37,212 nucleotides of DNA. Origin: DATNPH01 sp036703315. Lineage in GTDB: Bacteria; Cyanobacteriota; Cyanobacteriia; Cyanobacteriales; Coleofasciculaceae. The position numbers and the translations under genes were made by a program. Shown in pieces: positions 1-9,180 of the stretch. The DNA lies in assembly GCA_036703315.1 (NCBI GenBank), contig DATNPH010000039.1, positions 1 to 37,212 on the forward strand, in the 5' to 3' direction. The notes beneath the pieces are model-generated. The model did not search any database, was not told the DNA's origin, and saw only the letters and a program-made list of their open reading frames with translations. How positions within the stretch are numbered: position 1 is the stretch's first letter; every line of letters starts with the position of its first letter.

Positions 1-180
1 TGAGGATTACTAGAAGCTTCCGGCTTGGGAGATGCTTGAGGATTACTAGAAGCTTCCGGCTTGGGAGAAGCTTGAGGATTACTAGAAGCTTCCGGCTTGG
101 GAGAAGCTTGAGGATTACTAGAAGCTTCCGGCTTGGGAGAAGCTTGAGGATTACTAGAAGCTTCTGGCTTGGGAGAAGTT
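1..180. repeat. Five tandem 36-bp repeats inside the TonB-like gene
   Basis: Units lie at 1-36, 37-72, 73-108, 109-144 and 145-180, and the array probably continues beyond base 1. Each unit encodes 12 residues (SPKPEASSNPQA) in the minus-strand gene. Units 2-4 are identical. Unit 1 differs by one synonymous base. Unit 5 has a synonymous change and a base that replaces Ala with Thr. Such near-identity suggests recent expansion and probable copy-number variation between strains. Confidence 0.95.
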
Positions 181-1355
181 TGGGTATTGCCTGGAGTTGG
201 CGTACCCGTTAAACTTCCTGGGAGTCTACTATCGCCTTGAAAATGAACTGGAACTAAATAAGTCTGTGCCTTGCCTGTGGCTGGCAATCGAGATCCCCGA
301 ATAGTTGAGAGCGCTAGGCTATCAAAAACCTCCTCCTTGCCAGAACTGGAAACTACCTTGTTGGAAGTGATATTACCCTTGTCATCTACATTCACTTTCA
401 CAACGACTTCGTAGTTGACTCCGGCGGAGCAAGCATTTGCTGGACAGCTGCCAGAAACTGGAGGAAGTATTTCCAGGTTTTGCTGTTCGCTATCTGTAAG
501 ATTTTGGGCTAACTGCTCGACGATTTTTCTGTTGTAAGGGTCGTAAACGTTAGGGTTGCTATTGCCTGTCGAATTCTGACCTGGAGTCGGAACCGCCGCC
601 TGAGTTGTCCCTGTGGAAGATGTTGTAGGATTAATTGTCGAAATTCGCCATGGATACTCTCTCCCTGGAACACCAAGATTAGCAGCCCCCGACAAAGATA
701 TGTTAGGAGGATAGCCCGATTGTCCATTCGTTTGGTTGGAAGGCTCTGATGGCGCGGTCATCGCTATGCTGTTATCTGGAGGCACCCATAGGGGAGCAGG
801 ATTGATACCCCCTATTAGTGATGAAAGATCGGGTCTGGAAGCTCTCCATGACCCAGGAATCGGAGCAATTACCACCGGTTCCATGCCTTGAGGAACCGTT
901 GGGCTTTTGAGAGTTAGCTGTTGTTGCTTGGATGATTGTGCCTGTTGCTTGGGTAATTGCGGCATGGCTGGCAATGAGAGCGCACTGCTACCTGGTGGTA
1001 AAGGCCCTATCGGAGGTAAATTCAGAGGGTATAAGTCTTTAGAAGATAGTGAGGGTAAAGAGGTAGACGGAGCAGATGGTAAGGGATACAAGGACTGAAG
1101 CTGATTGGGGAAAGACGGCAGAGGTGCAGGTTGTGGTAGGCGACTCTGCTCTGCTGGTGATAACTCTACCAGTCGAACATTGCGTAATGGTCCCTGCTTT
1201 TCCTGGGAAGCCAAAGGCAAATAAGGTAGCGATACTCCCACGAGCGCATGGATGCCTATGGAAGCCATCACCGCAATACCAGTCGGCTGAAACAGCTTTA
1301 GCGGCAAGGTTTTAATCAGGCTAGGGAAGCTTTTGGTAAAGGAAGCGTAAGACAT
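1..1355 (-). CDS. TonB-like membrane-anchored protein, C-terminally truncated by window edge
   Basis: The frame is open from an ATG at 1355 down to base 1, at least 451 codons, so the stop lies outside the window. Residues about 25-46 form one hydrophobic segment (GIAVMASIGIHALVGVSLPYL), the N-terminal anchor expected of a TonB-type energy transducer. A long Pro/Ser/Gln-rich linker follows. About residues 308-372 is a beta-rich stretch (YEVVVKVNVDDKGNI, then a segment ending in YLVPVHF) that resembles the TonB C-terminal domain. After it come 12-residue repeats of the type SPKPEASSNPQA. Such proteins usually span the periplasm and link an inner-membrane motor to outer-membrane receptors. No exbB, exbD or receptor gene is visible here, so a structural envelope role is also possible. 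The reading frame is secure; the TonB assignment is moderate. Confidence 0.72.
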   Translation of the reverse strand, partial: MSYASFTKSFPSLIKTLPLKLFQPTGIAVMASIGIHALVGVSLPYLPLASQEKQGPLRNVRLVELSPAEQSRLPQPAPLPSFPNQLQSLYPLPSAPSTSLPSLSSKDLYPLNLPPIGPLPPGSSALSLPAMPQLPKQQAQSSKQQQLTLKSPTVPQGMEPVVIAPIPGSWRASRPDLSSLIGGINPAPLWVPPDNSIAMTAPSEPSNQTNGQSGYPPNISLSGAANLGVPGREYPWRISTINPTTSSTGTTQAAVPTPGQNSTGNSNPNVYDPYNRKIVEQLAQNLTDSEQQNLEILPPVSGSCPANACSAGVNYEVVVKVNVDDKGNITSNKVVSSSGKEEVFDSLALSTIRGSRLPATGKAQTYLVPVHFQGDSRLPGSLTGTPTPGNTQTSPKPEASSNPQASPKPEASSNPQASPKPEASSNPQASPKPEASSNPQASPKPEASSNP

Positions 1356-1574
1356 AGCAGTTCAGTTCACTCCACTGCATTATGGCAGGCAGGTTATCAC
1401 GTCAGGCGGTTTCAAAAAAGTATCTGCCGAGATGGCGAGTTTGATTCTTTATGATAGTCTCAGCTGTTTGAGAACAGGGCAGTCGAGCTGCCAATTTTTT
1501 TTTGTCGTATTTTAGGACAACGACGACACCTTCAGCTACAGAAGTTTCCGTCTATTTACTTGGCTTGACTTGAT

Positions 1575-2303
1575 TTAGCTAGCCGATCGCGTAACTTTCA
1601 CAATCAGTAGGGAAAAGTAAGGTAATTTCAGGTTGGGGCGATCGCGTAAATCGTCATAAATCACTTGTTCGGGGCGCGTTGCTCGTTCTACCACCCACGC
1701 TTGCTCCAATAGCTGACGCCGATGCAGCACATTCCAAACCTCCGGGTAGACCGAATTCACCTTCATTAGTACCACAACATCTGCCCAGTCCAAAATTGTT
1801 TCGAGTTCCCCCACATTATAAAGAGCAGGAATTACAACAAGGCGCTCTTGCCTTACTGTTAAAGGCATCCTTAAAGCCGATGCCGCCGCCATTGGAGAAC
1901 AAACTCCCGGTACTGTCTCGACGATACACTCAGGATGCAGCTGTTGCAGCATCTGCGCTAAATAAGTAAATGTGCTGTAAAAACTGATATCTCCTTCACA
2001 GACAAAAGCCACATCTTGACCCACATGGAGGTACTGCCAGATCTGCTCTGCCGCCAGTTGCCATGCTTGAGTCAGGATGTCCATATCCTGCACATAAGGA
2101 AAAATTAACGCTAGCTGCACCTGATGGCTTCCCAACCATTCATCCACAATTTGCTGAGCAATTCCTGGATTGCCGTGAATCCCAGCAGGGAAAGCCACAA
2201 CAGGTGCCTTTTTCAGGATACGCAGTCCTTTGAGGGTAATCAGTTCAGGATCACCCGGTCCAACACTAATACCGTACAGTGTGCCAACTTGCACAAAATT
2301 CAC
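1575..2303 (-). CDS. cobI: Precorrin-2 C(20)-methyltransferase (CobI/CbiL)
   Basis: The 242-residue protein matches the size of CobI/CbiL, which transfers a methyl group from S-adenosylmethionine to C-20 of precorrin-2 (or its cobalt form) in cobalamin synthesis. The N-terminal GISVGPGDPELITLKG (about residues 9-24) is the signature of tetrapyrrole methylases. FVCEGDISFYSTFTYL and VETVPGVCSPMAAA are the next conserved loops of the SAM-binding fold. The start is a GTG at 2303 with no clear Shine-Dalgarno; a second GTG lies three codons in. The hydrolase gene diverges 54 bp upstream. cobD, acting later in the same pathway, is at 9855. No cobalamin riboswitch fits in the short upstream gap. Confidence 0.93.
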   Translation of the reverse strand: MNFVQVGTLYGISVGPGDPELITLKGLRILKKAPVVAFPAGIHGNPGIAQQIVDEWLGSHQVQLALIFPYVQDMDILTQAWQLAAEQIWQYLHVGQDVAFVCEGDISFYSTFTYLAQMLQQLHPECIVETVPGVCSPMAAASALRMPLTVRQERLVVIPALYNVGELETILDWADVVVLMKVNSVYPEVWNVLHRRQLLEQAWVVERATRPEQVIYDDLRDRPNLKLPYFSLLIVKVTRSAS

Positions 2304-2357
2304 TTGTTAAGATTTATTAATAAATAGTAGATTTGGACTGTCAATCCAAAATCCAAA

Positions 2358-3059
2358 ATGCCATTACCGACTGTCATTTTACCGGGCTATTTCGCCAGTG
2401 CCATTGAATACCGTTGTTTAGAACAATCTTTAAAAGAGTTAGGGTTTCCCACCGTCACGGTGCCACTACGACAACAGGATTGGTACCCCACGGTCGGCGG
2501 TCGCTCAATGGTGCCGATTTTACGAAAACTCGACCAGACCGTGAAACAGCAGCTTAAAGACTACAACGCTTCTAAGATTAACCTGATTGGTCACTCAGCG
2601 GGTGGCTGGATTGCTCGGATTTATTTGGGAGAAAAGCCCTACAACATCCACCAAGATGTTACCGAGTTAGCGGGTTTATGGCACGCTTACCCCTACGTAG
2701 CGACTTTGGTGACTCTGGGTACACCTCATGTTAGCCAAGAGCGCTGGACAAAACGCAATCTGGATTTTGTCAAAATCAATTATCCAGGTGCTTTTTACCC
2801 AGATGTTAACTATGTTTGTGTTGCTGGTAAGGCAATCTACGGCGAACGACGCTTGGGTAAATGGTTAGCGTACAGCAGTTACCAGCTAACCTGCGGAGTG
2901 GGCAACTGTTGGGGAGACGGCATTACTCCGATTGAAGCCGCTCATTTAGAGGGGGCGACCAATCTTACCTTGGAAGGCGTCCTGCATTCTCCCAGAAGGG
3001 CAGGAATTTGGTATGGTTCACCAACGACTTTACAGTCTTGGGTACAGTATTTAAGTTGA
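2358..3059 (+). CDS. Alpha/beta hydrolase, lipase-like
   Basis: The 233-residue protein has an alpha/beta-hydrolase fold pattern. A first strand (TVILPGYFAS) precedes the nucleophile elbow GHSAGG, with Ser80 as the likely nucleophile. Asp187 (GDGITP) and His210 (VLHSP) are candidates for the other triad members. LVTLGTPH (about 117-124) is typical of triacylglycerol lipase-like and PGAP1-like esterases. There is no signal peptide, so it is probably cytosolic or at a membrane face. The substrate cannot be told from sequence. The ATG at 2358 is the natural start, since the glycine-rich oxyanion strand begins within ten residues. It is divergent from cobI. Confidence 0.85.
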   Translation: MPLPTVILPGYFASAIEYRCLEQSLKELGFPTVTVPLRQQDWYPTVGGRSMVPILRKLDQTVKQQLKDYNASKINLIGHSAGGWIARIYLGEKPYNIHQDVTELAGLWHAYPYVATLVTLGTPHVSQERWTKRNLDFVKINYPGAFYPDVNYVCVAGKAIYGERRLGKWLAYSSYQLTCGVGNCWGDGITPIEAAHLEGATNLTLEGVLHSPRRAGIWYGSPTTLQSWVQYLS

Positions 3060-3473
3060 AGGTTTGGAAGTTTGAAGTGATAGGGCTAGCTTTTTCTAGG
3101 TATTCATGATTTTGCGGGTAATGGCGCGATCGCAGTAGCTCTAGTACAAATTGTCGTGATGTTTCTCGGTTGGCAATTTCGTAGCAGTTGGTTGACGGCA
3201 TGGATCAGTGGCATTCTCCTAACTAACGACTATCGGCTTAGCTTGGACAGCCATGATTCTCGATTGGAGCGATCGCGTAAATTGACCTACTCCGCCAGTG
3301 CCTTACGGCTCAGGCGGATTCTCAGCACAATTGCTGATTCTCAATTCATTCAGACGACTTAGAAAACTGACATCTCTATCAGCCAACCCTCCACTTCTAA
3401 TGGGGCTTTCTCGGCGGCTCTTGGTAATTTCTCGCTCCTAAAAACAGCCCCAGAACCAGTACGTCTCCAGTGG
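3060..3473. other. Gene-free stretch with HIP1 sites
   Basis: This 414-bp gap lies between the ends of the convergent hydrolase and antiporter genes. Short open frames exist on both strands (for example 3156-3362 plus, 2965-3201 minus), but none has a Shine-Dalgarno or a recognisable motif. The minus frame runs into the hydrolase gene. Two HIP1-type sites occur near 3129 and 3269. I see no tRNA or clear terminator. Confidence 0.6.
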
Positions 3474-5432
3474 CTAACCCGAAGCGGGTGGCTGTAATAC
3501 TTCCCTTTTGGGTTGAATGATCTCTATAGCCGTTTCTGGAACAGCAGATGAAATTGGGATTTCCTCAACTTCCGGCAGCTTCTCTACTGCCAGACGGGAC
3601 GAGGGACTGGCACCTGATAAGCGTTTGAGAAGTGTTGGTCTTGGGTCATGCAGCAGGTAAATAATTTGATCGCCCGATTGCCAACTTTCAGTCGCGGGCA
3701 CAACTTGGAAATTCCCGTCTCGTTCCACCAGTAACGGTAATAATTCGCCAGAACGAATTAAAGCTTGTAAATGAGCCCGCTGAAACGCAAATCCTGGTTC
3801 TCCTAATGCGGTTTTGCCCAACTTTACTTGCCCATCATTGAGGTACTGATTCCAAGTTTTGATGGGGAGCTGTGGGACGAAAGCCTGATTAACTTTACTT
3901 TTGTTGGGGGTCGTATTGCTCTGAGGGTCGCGAGGAAATACGGCTAAGACTCGCGGGGGTTTAAACTCTTCAGCCGCTCGTTGAGCTAGTACCGAGTTCA
4001 CCTCACCATTACTGGTCATTGCTAGAAACGTTCCCATCGAGTCAAGCCCTGCCTCTTCCAAAACATCAATATCTAGACCACTGCTTTGGATCACCCGTAG
4101 ATTTTCTTCCTCCGCTTTTTGGCAAGCTTCCGGGTCTGTGTCAATCAGCACTACAGACTCACCTCGCTCTTGGAACATCCGGGCAATCAGAATGCTCAAG
4201 GGATTACAGCCAATGATTACAGCACCTGTTGTTTCATGATTTCGCTCAATTTGCAGCCACTTGGCTATCCAGCGAGCTGTCAGTCCTTGCCAAAAAACCG
4301 TCAACATAATGGTGAGAAAGACTAGGGCTTTAATAGAGTCACCACCATTAATCCCCCGCTCGGTTAGGAGAATCGCAAATAAGGAAGCAACCGAAGCGCT
4401 GACGATTCCTCTAGGAGCAACCCAGGACAAAAAGAATTTCTGTCGCCAGTTCAGCTCACTGTTCCAGGTACACAAGGTGATGCTGATGGGGCGCACGACA
4501 AACATCAGTACGAAGACGGTAAAAAGGCTCCCCCAGCCCAATGCAAAGATACTGGCAATAGACAAATCGGCGGAGAGCAAAATGAATAAGACAGAGACAC
4601 CAAGGATAGTCAATTGTCCTTTAAAGCGTCGTAATAACCGCTCTTCAGGCAGGGCAGAGGCTCCCAGAACCATTCCAGCAGCCACAGTTGCCATCAGCCC
4701 TGACTCACTGCGAATCATTTGTGCCAAGCCAAACAAGCCCCATAGTCCAGCGAGTACGACCAGGTTTTTGAGTTCTTCTGAGATGAAATTGGCACGTTTG
4801 AGAATTAAGCCCATTAACCAACCGCCGCTAGCGCCGATACTAGCACCGATGCCCAGACGTAGAGTTAAACCAATGATTGCCTCGGAAGGACTAGCATCAC
4901 CGTTCAAAATTGTGTCTAGCACGACAACAGCGAGGATGGCTCCCACGGGGTCAATTAAGACACCTTCTCCCTCTAAAAGAGTGGCTACCTGCCAATCCAC
5001 TTGCACTTGTTTGAGTAGAGGGCTAATTACAGTAGGACCGGTAACAACGACTAGTGAGGCATAGAGAAACGCGATCGACCAGGGAAATTCACCTAGCCAG
5101 TGAGCCGCCATGCCACCTCCCAGTAACGTGATCAGTGTCCCCAGTGTGACCAGGTTTCTGAGACTACCGGAAACTTTGCCCAAGTCTCGCAGATCCAGGC
5201 TTAGTCCACCCTCAAACAGAATGACAGCCACTGACAGGGCAACAATTACTTCTAGACCAACTCCTAGTTTGTTTGGGTGCAATATACCTAAGCCATCTGA
5301 TCCTAGGAAAATGCCAAACATCAGCAGAAAGACGATGCTAGGAACTTTGAGGTACTCAGCTATTACCTGGGCACTGATCCCAGCGAGGACAGCTATGACC
5401 ATCTGTAGCGTTAGTTCAAATGATCCTTCCAT
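3474..5432 (-). CDS. Na+/H+ antiporter, CPA family, with C-terminal RCK/TrkA-N domain
   Basis: The 652-residue protein has about 12 hydrophobic segments in residues 1-395, followed by a cytoplasmic part. FEGGLSLDL (73-81), VVVTGPTVISPLL (128-140), EGEGVLIDPVGA (154-165, with Asp161 a likely ion-binding residue) and WVAPRGIVSASVASL (337-351) are typical of NhaP-type monovalent cation:proton antiporters. Residues about 402-490 (AVIIGCNPLSILIARMF, then VVLIDTDPEACQKA) form a Rossmann-like RCK N domain, though its glycine motif is degenerate (GCNPLS). A second ligand-binding module follows, then a disordered Pro/Ser tail. It probably exports Na+ or exchanges K+ under nucleotide control. It stands alone, with long flanking gaps. 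Confidence 0.9.
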   Translation of the reverse strand: MEGSFELTLQMVIAVLAGISAQVIAEYLKVPSIVFLLMFGIFLGSDGLGILHPNKLGVGLEVIVALSVAVILFEGGLSLDLRDLGKVSGSLRNLVTLGTLITLLGGGMAAHWLGEFPWSIAFLYASLVVVTGPTVISPLLKQVQVDWQVATLLEGEGVLIDPVGAILAVVVLDTILNGDASPSEAIIGLTLRLGIGASIGASGGWLMGLILKRANFISEELKNLVVLAGLWGLFGLAQMIRSESGLMATVAAGMVLGASALPEERLLRRFKGQLTILGVSVLFILLSADLSIASIFALGWGSLFTVFVLMFVVRPISITLCTWNSELNWRQKFFLSWVAPRGIVSASVASLFAILLTERGINGGDSIKALVFLTIMLTVFWQGLTARWIAKWLQIERNHETTGAVIIGCNPLSILIARMFQERGESVVLIDTDPEACQKAEEENLRVIQSSGLDIDVLEEAGLDSMGTFLAMTSNGEVNSVLAQRAAEEFKPPRVLAVFPRDPQSNTTPNKSKVNQAFVPQLPIKTWNQYLNDGQVKLGKTALGEPGFAFQRAHLQALIRSGELLPLLVERDGNFQVVPATESWQSGDQIIYLLHDPRPTLLKRLSGASPSSRLAVEKLPEVEEIPISSAVPETAIEIIQPKREVLQPPASG

Positions 5433-6432
5433 AGGCGTAAGTTTCGCTGGTGCTCAAATCAGGTTTAAATGCCTCGTTTTCTGTATTCAAAAGCATGATT
5501 GGGTTTTAACCAAGTGCAGTAAAGGCGTGACCTGACATGTGGAAATGTGCAGAATGCCTCATACAACAGGGTACAACTTTCAACAAATCCAGGTATTGAT
5601 ATCGCCTTGGTCAGAAACTAGCGTTTAAATAATCACCAAAGCTCTGATTCGAGTTCAAAGTCAATGGTGAGATGAGAGTAACCAGTGCTGGGCTGATAGG
5701 GATAATCTAATTTATCAAGACATCATTGTGCCATTGAGGATTTGTTGACGAGGCTGTTGTGGATTTCCCATAATATCTGACGAATCTAGCCAATCTGTAC
5801 TTTCCCACTTGTATCTATCCGGACAAATTGGGTTAGAACAGGTAGAAAGGCTTTGGTGAGAGTATCAAGGTTATCAGCCCGATCGCTCCCCCCTGACCCT
5901 ACTTCTACATAAAGAAGGCTATTTATTTTGCTGATCGGCTAGCAATTTTTCAAATTTGGTTTGTAGTTTGAACAAAAGGTTAAATTTTGAATCATTCCGG
6001 GTATTTTAGCACTTAGGGTTGATAAGTCTGTTCTCTTGATTAAGGGTGAACTCTCAATTGGGTGTGACACAAAAGTTGGAAGTGACAAGATTGTTATTGT
6101 GTGCTAACTCTACCTTACGAGCTTGGTGTTTCAGCTTCTAGAGTTGGGAAAATCTACTTTTGGGAAAGTTGACCTAATGAAGGACGCTATCGGGTTTTGC
6201 GAAAGTTGCTGTCGCACAAAGCTGGATTCCATTAAGATCGGCTGCGATCGCGACGAACTAATCAACCTAACATTGAAATCTAACTTGGGTCAGTAAATTT
6301 CTCATTCATAATTGGAAAGTCACTTCCTAAATGCGTACCGCTGCTGTAAGCAAGGTTGAAAGCAATCAGTAGGTTTGATTGCCAAGAGGGCTAGGACTGG
6401 CAACGAGCAGTAATCTGAATTGTTTTGTAAAG
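5433..6432. other. About 1 kb without a recognisable gene
   Basis: No open frame here has a convincing start, length or motif, and I see no tRNA, rRNA or hairpin terminator. AT-rich sequence at about 5930-6120 and a HIP1 octamer near 6244 are the main landmarks. The region must hold the promoter of the antiporter (leftward) and of the glycosyltransferase (rightward). A decayed gene or an unrecognised small RNA cannot be excluded. Confidence 0.55.
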
Positions 6433-7878
6433 ATGGATCGTCAAACTTTTGCGTGGGATCGCGCTGGGAACAAAATTCGCAGGGCGGATTGCTGGATTGA
6501 AAGGTTATGGGTTTTAGGCTTATTCCTAGCGGCACTGCTTTTACTTGGAATTAATTTAGGTAGCCCACCGCTTTTAGAGTGGGGCGAAGGAACTGTTAGC
6601 TTGGTGGCGCGTGAACTGCAAAGAGCATCCGTGGGGTCTTGGTCGTGGTTTTACCCAACGCTTTCGAGTCAACCTTATCTGGAGGAACCACCTCTACTTT
6701 ATTGGCTAATTGCTACGGCTTATCAGATTGGTGGCATCAACGAGTGGACGACGCGCTTACCAGGTGCCATCCTAAGCGCCCTGGCTGTACCGCTACTGTA
6801 TGGAATTGGTCGAGAAATCTTCCCCTCTCGTCAAAGTGCCCTTTTCTCTAGCTTGATTTATCTAACCTTATTGCCAATGGTCTACTATGGACGTTTGGCG
6901 ACGGTGGATGGTACGGCGCTGTGCTGTGTGACACTCATGATGTGGTGTGTGTTGCGATCGCGTCGTGACTTACGCTGGGCACTGGGTGTGGGGATAGGAT
7001 TAGGATTGATTTGCCTTACCAAAGGTCTTCTACTGGGAGCATTACTGGCAGCGATCGCTCTTTTGTTTCTGGGATGGGATACACCCAGACTACTCACCTC
7101 TACTTACTGGTGGTTTGGCTTGGTTCTTGGCATTGCGCCTGTGGGGTTTTGGTATGCTGCCGGAGTGTTGAAATACGGTCAGACATTTATTTCTACAGGC
7201 ATCACCAACCAATTTCTAAAGCATCTTTGGCTATCGGTAACAGCTTACAGTAGTTTTCCTTGGTACTACTACCTCGTGGAAATCCTGAAATTTTTTCCCT
7301 GGTTACTATTCTTTCCTTTTGGATTGCGGCTTGCCTGGGAAAATCGCAATTGGGGTTGGGCAAAATTGGTGCTGGTTTGGGTTAGCGTCTGTTTGCTAAG
7401 CATTGCCATGATGATCACCAAACTCCCTTGGTATACTTTGCCAATCTACCCAGCCTTAGCGCTTGCGGTTGGAGCACAGCTAACTGAAGTTTGGCATTGG
7501 CCTAGTCACAAATCTTATCCCCTCGTCTGGAGTTACATCCTAAAACTGCTGGCTGTGGGGGGAATTGTAAGTAGTGTTTACTTCGGATTGATCGCTACTA
7601 CTGAACGGTCATTAGGAGTGATTTTTGCCTCTGTTGCGTTAACAATGACAATGGCAGCTATTCTGGTTGCTCGACGTGACCTGCAATTTATTTTAATTTT
7701 GTTTTGGGGCATGTATATTTCGCTGCTGATTTTTACGACTTCTCCCTATTGGATGTTGCCCGGGAAAGAAGGTTATCCCGTTAAACCCATTGCCGCCATT
7801 CTCCAGGATGGTACGCTTAAAACTCAGGCGATTTCTACATGGTTTCCTGATGTAGGTTCTGCCGTTACTCCACCCTGA
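6433..7878 (+). CDS. ArnT/PMT-like family 39 glycosyltransferase, integral membrane
   Basis: From the ATG at 6433 this is a 481-residue protein with a dozen or so hydrophobic segments. An in-frame TTG at 6379 would add 18 residues that look non-coding. The first loop after TM1 carries the acidic motif LEWGEG, followed by ARELQ and PYLEEPPLLYWLIA. This matches the periplasmic catalytic loop of ArnT-like (GT-C) transferases that use polyprenyl-phosphate sugars. TRLPGAILSALAVPLLYGIGREIF is the next typical helix pair. The likely role is to add a sugar to a lipid, glycan or protein on the outer face of the membrane; donor and acceptor are unknown. The protein is shorter than bacterial ArnT (about 550) and lacks the large C-terminal periplasmic domain. 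Confidence 0.85.
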   Translation: MDRQTFAWDRAGNKIRRADCWIERLWVLGLFLAALLLLGINLGSPPLLEWGEGTVSLVARELQRASVGSWSWFYPTLSSQPYLEEPPLLYWLIATAYQIGGINEWTTRLPGAILSALAVPLLYGIGREIFPSRQSALFSSLIYLTLLPMVYYGRLATVDGTALCCVTLMMWCVLRSRRDLRWALGVGIGLGLICLTKGLLLGALLAAIALLFLGWDTPRLLTSTYWWFGLVLGIAPVGFWYAAGVLKYGQTFISTGITNQFLKHLWLSVTAYSSFPWYYYLVEILKFFPWLLFFPFGLRLAWENRNWGWAKLVLVWVSVCLLSIAMMITKLPWYTLPIYPALALAVGAQLTEVWHWPSHKSYPLVWSYILKLLAVGGIVSSVYFGLIATTERSLGVIFASVALTMTMAAILVARRDLQFILILFWGMYISLLIFTTSPYWMLPGKEGYPVKPIAAILQDGTLKTQAISTWFPDVGSAVTPP

Positions 7879-8291
7879 ATTTTTATAGCGATCGCCAAAT
7901 TTTCCCAGTATATAATTTAAACTCAAAAAATACGGGGAGTCATAACTAACCGTTTTAATAATTATTCAACATTAGCCCTCTCAACTCCACTCTCAACTTA
8001 GTGAGCTTAGAGTCAGCCAGGCAAATTAGCAAAGCCTAAAGCTGAGTGTTGATTACTCAAGAGTGCGATTGATTAATAATAAAGATACAGGCAAAGCACT
8101 GGATTACCTTTTTAAAGGGTTTTAACGGTGCTTTGCCCCTAAGGTTGTCTCTAGAAAACCAACGAAAAATTACCAAGTCATAACAATTACTCTTATCCGG
8201 CAGCCATGGGTTTATTTTTCTGGCTGTCGCCTCAGTAAGTTGTATTTGACACAAAGGCTGTTTGGCTTTACGTTCACTTAATGATTGAGGT
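7879..8291. other. Intergenic region between convergent glycosyltransferase and cyAbrB genes
   Basis: This 413-bp gap separates two genes that face each other. A minus-strand frame (8057-8329) begins inside the cyAbrB gene and has no homology I can name. The main structure is an inverted repeat at 8090-8137. Confidence 0.6.
8090..8137. repeat. Inverted repeat, possible bidirectional transcription end
   Basis: GGCAAAGCAC at 8090-8099 pairs perfectly with GTGCTTTGCC at 8128-8137. The 28-base spacer holds a smaller palindrome (CCTTTTTAAAGG). It lies between convergent genes, which suits a transcription end, but there is no clear T-run after either arm. Confidence 0.5.
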
Positions 8292-8693
8292 TCAGGACGC
8301 CTCTGGAATTTCTTCTTCTTGGCTGTCAAGCTGTTTAAGGTGAATGTGCTTGCGTCCTAAGGTGATTTCAAATTCATCTCCTGGCTTTAAGCCCATCTGT
8401 TTAGTATAGGCAGAACCAATCAGCAGGTTGCCGTTTGATTGCACACTAATACGATAACTGGCACTGCGACCACCACGTCCATTGCCATTGGTTTTACTAT
8501 CTAACTCAATTCCCTCCGCATCAATAAGGGCATTGAGAAATTTCATCATGTTAACTCGCTCTACTCCGTTCTTTGTTACGGTGTAGTAGCCACAGGCCCT
8601 AGCTTTTTCTTCTTTGCTGAGGTTTCCTAGCTCTTTGACTTTCTTAATGAGTGCCTCACCCTCTAACGGGTCGATTTTTTTCTTTTTAGCCAT
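8292..8693 (-). CDS. cyAbrB-family transcriptional regulator
   Basis: The 133-residue protein is a typical cyanobacterial AbrB-like regulator. The N-terminal half (KVKELGNLSKEEKARACGYY) is the cyanobacteria-specific part. The C-terminal half (about residues 79-122: SYRISVQSNGNLLIGSAYTK, then MGLKPGDEFEITLGRKHIHL) is the swapped-hairpin AbrB DNA-binding domain, here at the C-terminus rather than the N-terminus as in Bacillus AbrB. Family members bind broadly and modulate nitrogen, carbon, hydrogenase and toxin genes. ATG at 8693 is chosen; an upstream TTG adds one residue. It cannot be assigned safely to cyAbrB1 or cyAbrB2. A long AT-rich upstream region suggests regulated expression. Confidence 0.92.
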   Translation of the reverse strand: MAKKKKIDPLEGEALIKKVKELGNLSKEEKARACGYYTVTKNGVERVNMMKFLNALIDAEGIELDSKTNGNGRGGRSASYRISVQSNGNLLIGSAYTKQMGLKPGDEFEITLGRKHIHLKQLDSQEEEIPEAS

Positions 8694-9180
8694 CAACTTG
8701 AATCTAAAACTAATGAGTTAAGCGGTGTGCAGGTATTCTGCTCGACTGATGGTTAACCAAGACAACAAACTCTCAGGGTTATATCAGCTTATAGAACTAT
8801 ATTACACAAAGAGTGTCAATTTTGTTCACTACATTTGTTTACTCAGAGTTTGTAACTTACGATAAACATCCTCAAGAGTTTGTGAACAACTGATACATTC
8901 AGAGAATGCTGTTGCTTCAAAGCCTCGATGTCTCAAAAAAACAGCAGACACGTCAGCCTCGTATCAATTGGGTGATGAATCAAGCTTGAGGATAAATACA
9001 TAATCCTTTCGGTTGATAGTACAGCCTTCGTTGGGCACACAATAATACTAATCGAGTAATTAACATAGGCATCCGGTCTTTAAGACCCAAAAGCAAGAGT
9101 GACTTAACTCGCTAGGCATTGCTCAAGCCGATATCTATAAAAAGAAATAGATTGTACTCTATGAAAACTTTCAATCTGTT
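8694..9180. other. AT-rich divergent control region between cyAbrB and Rrf2 regulators
   Basis: This 487-bp gap separates two divergent regulator genes, so it should hold both promoters. An inverted pair TTGTTCAC (about 8822) and GTGAACAA (about 8881) could be regulator half-sites, though the 50-bp spacing makes a single operator unlikely. No open frame here looks coding. Confidence 0.5.

Noticed and set aside
2965..3201. 78-codon minus-strand frame after the hydrolase
   Set aside because: Its second half reads antisense into the hydrolase gene. It has no ribosome-binding site and no known family.
4261..5064. 267-codon plus-strand open frame
   Set aside because: It lies antisense to the well-supported antiporter gene, is Arg/Thr/Pro-rich in the manner of antisense frames, and has no motif.
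6379..6432. TTG-initiated 18-residue extension of the glycosyltransferase
   Set aside because: The extension has no resemblance to an ArnT-type N-terminus, and an ATG at 6433 precedes a natural basic segment and first helix.
8057..8329. 90-codon minus-strand frame beginning inside the cyAbrB gene
   Set aside because: It starts with TTG within the C-terminal coding region of cyAbrB in another frame and spans an inverted repeat. It is probably read-through noise.
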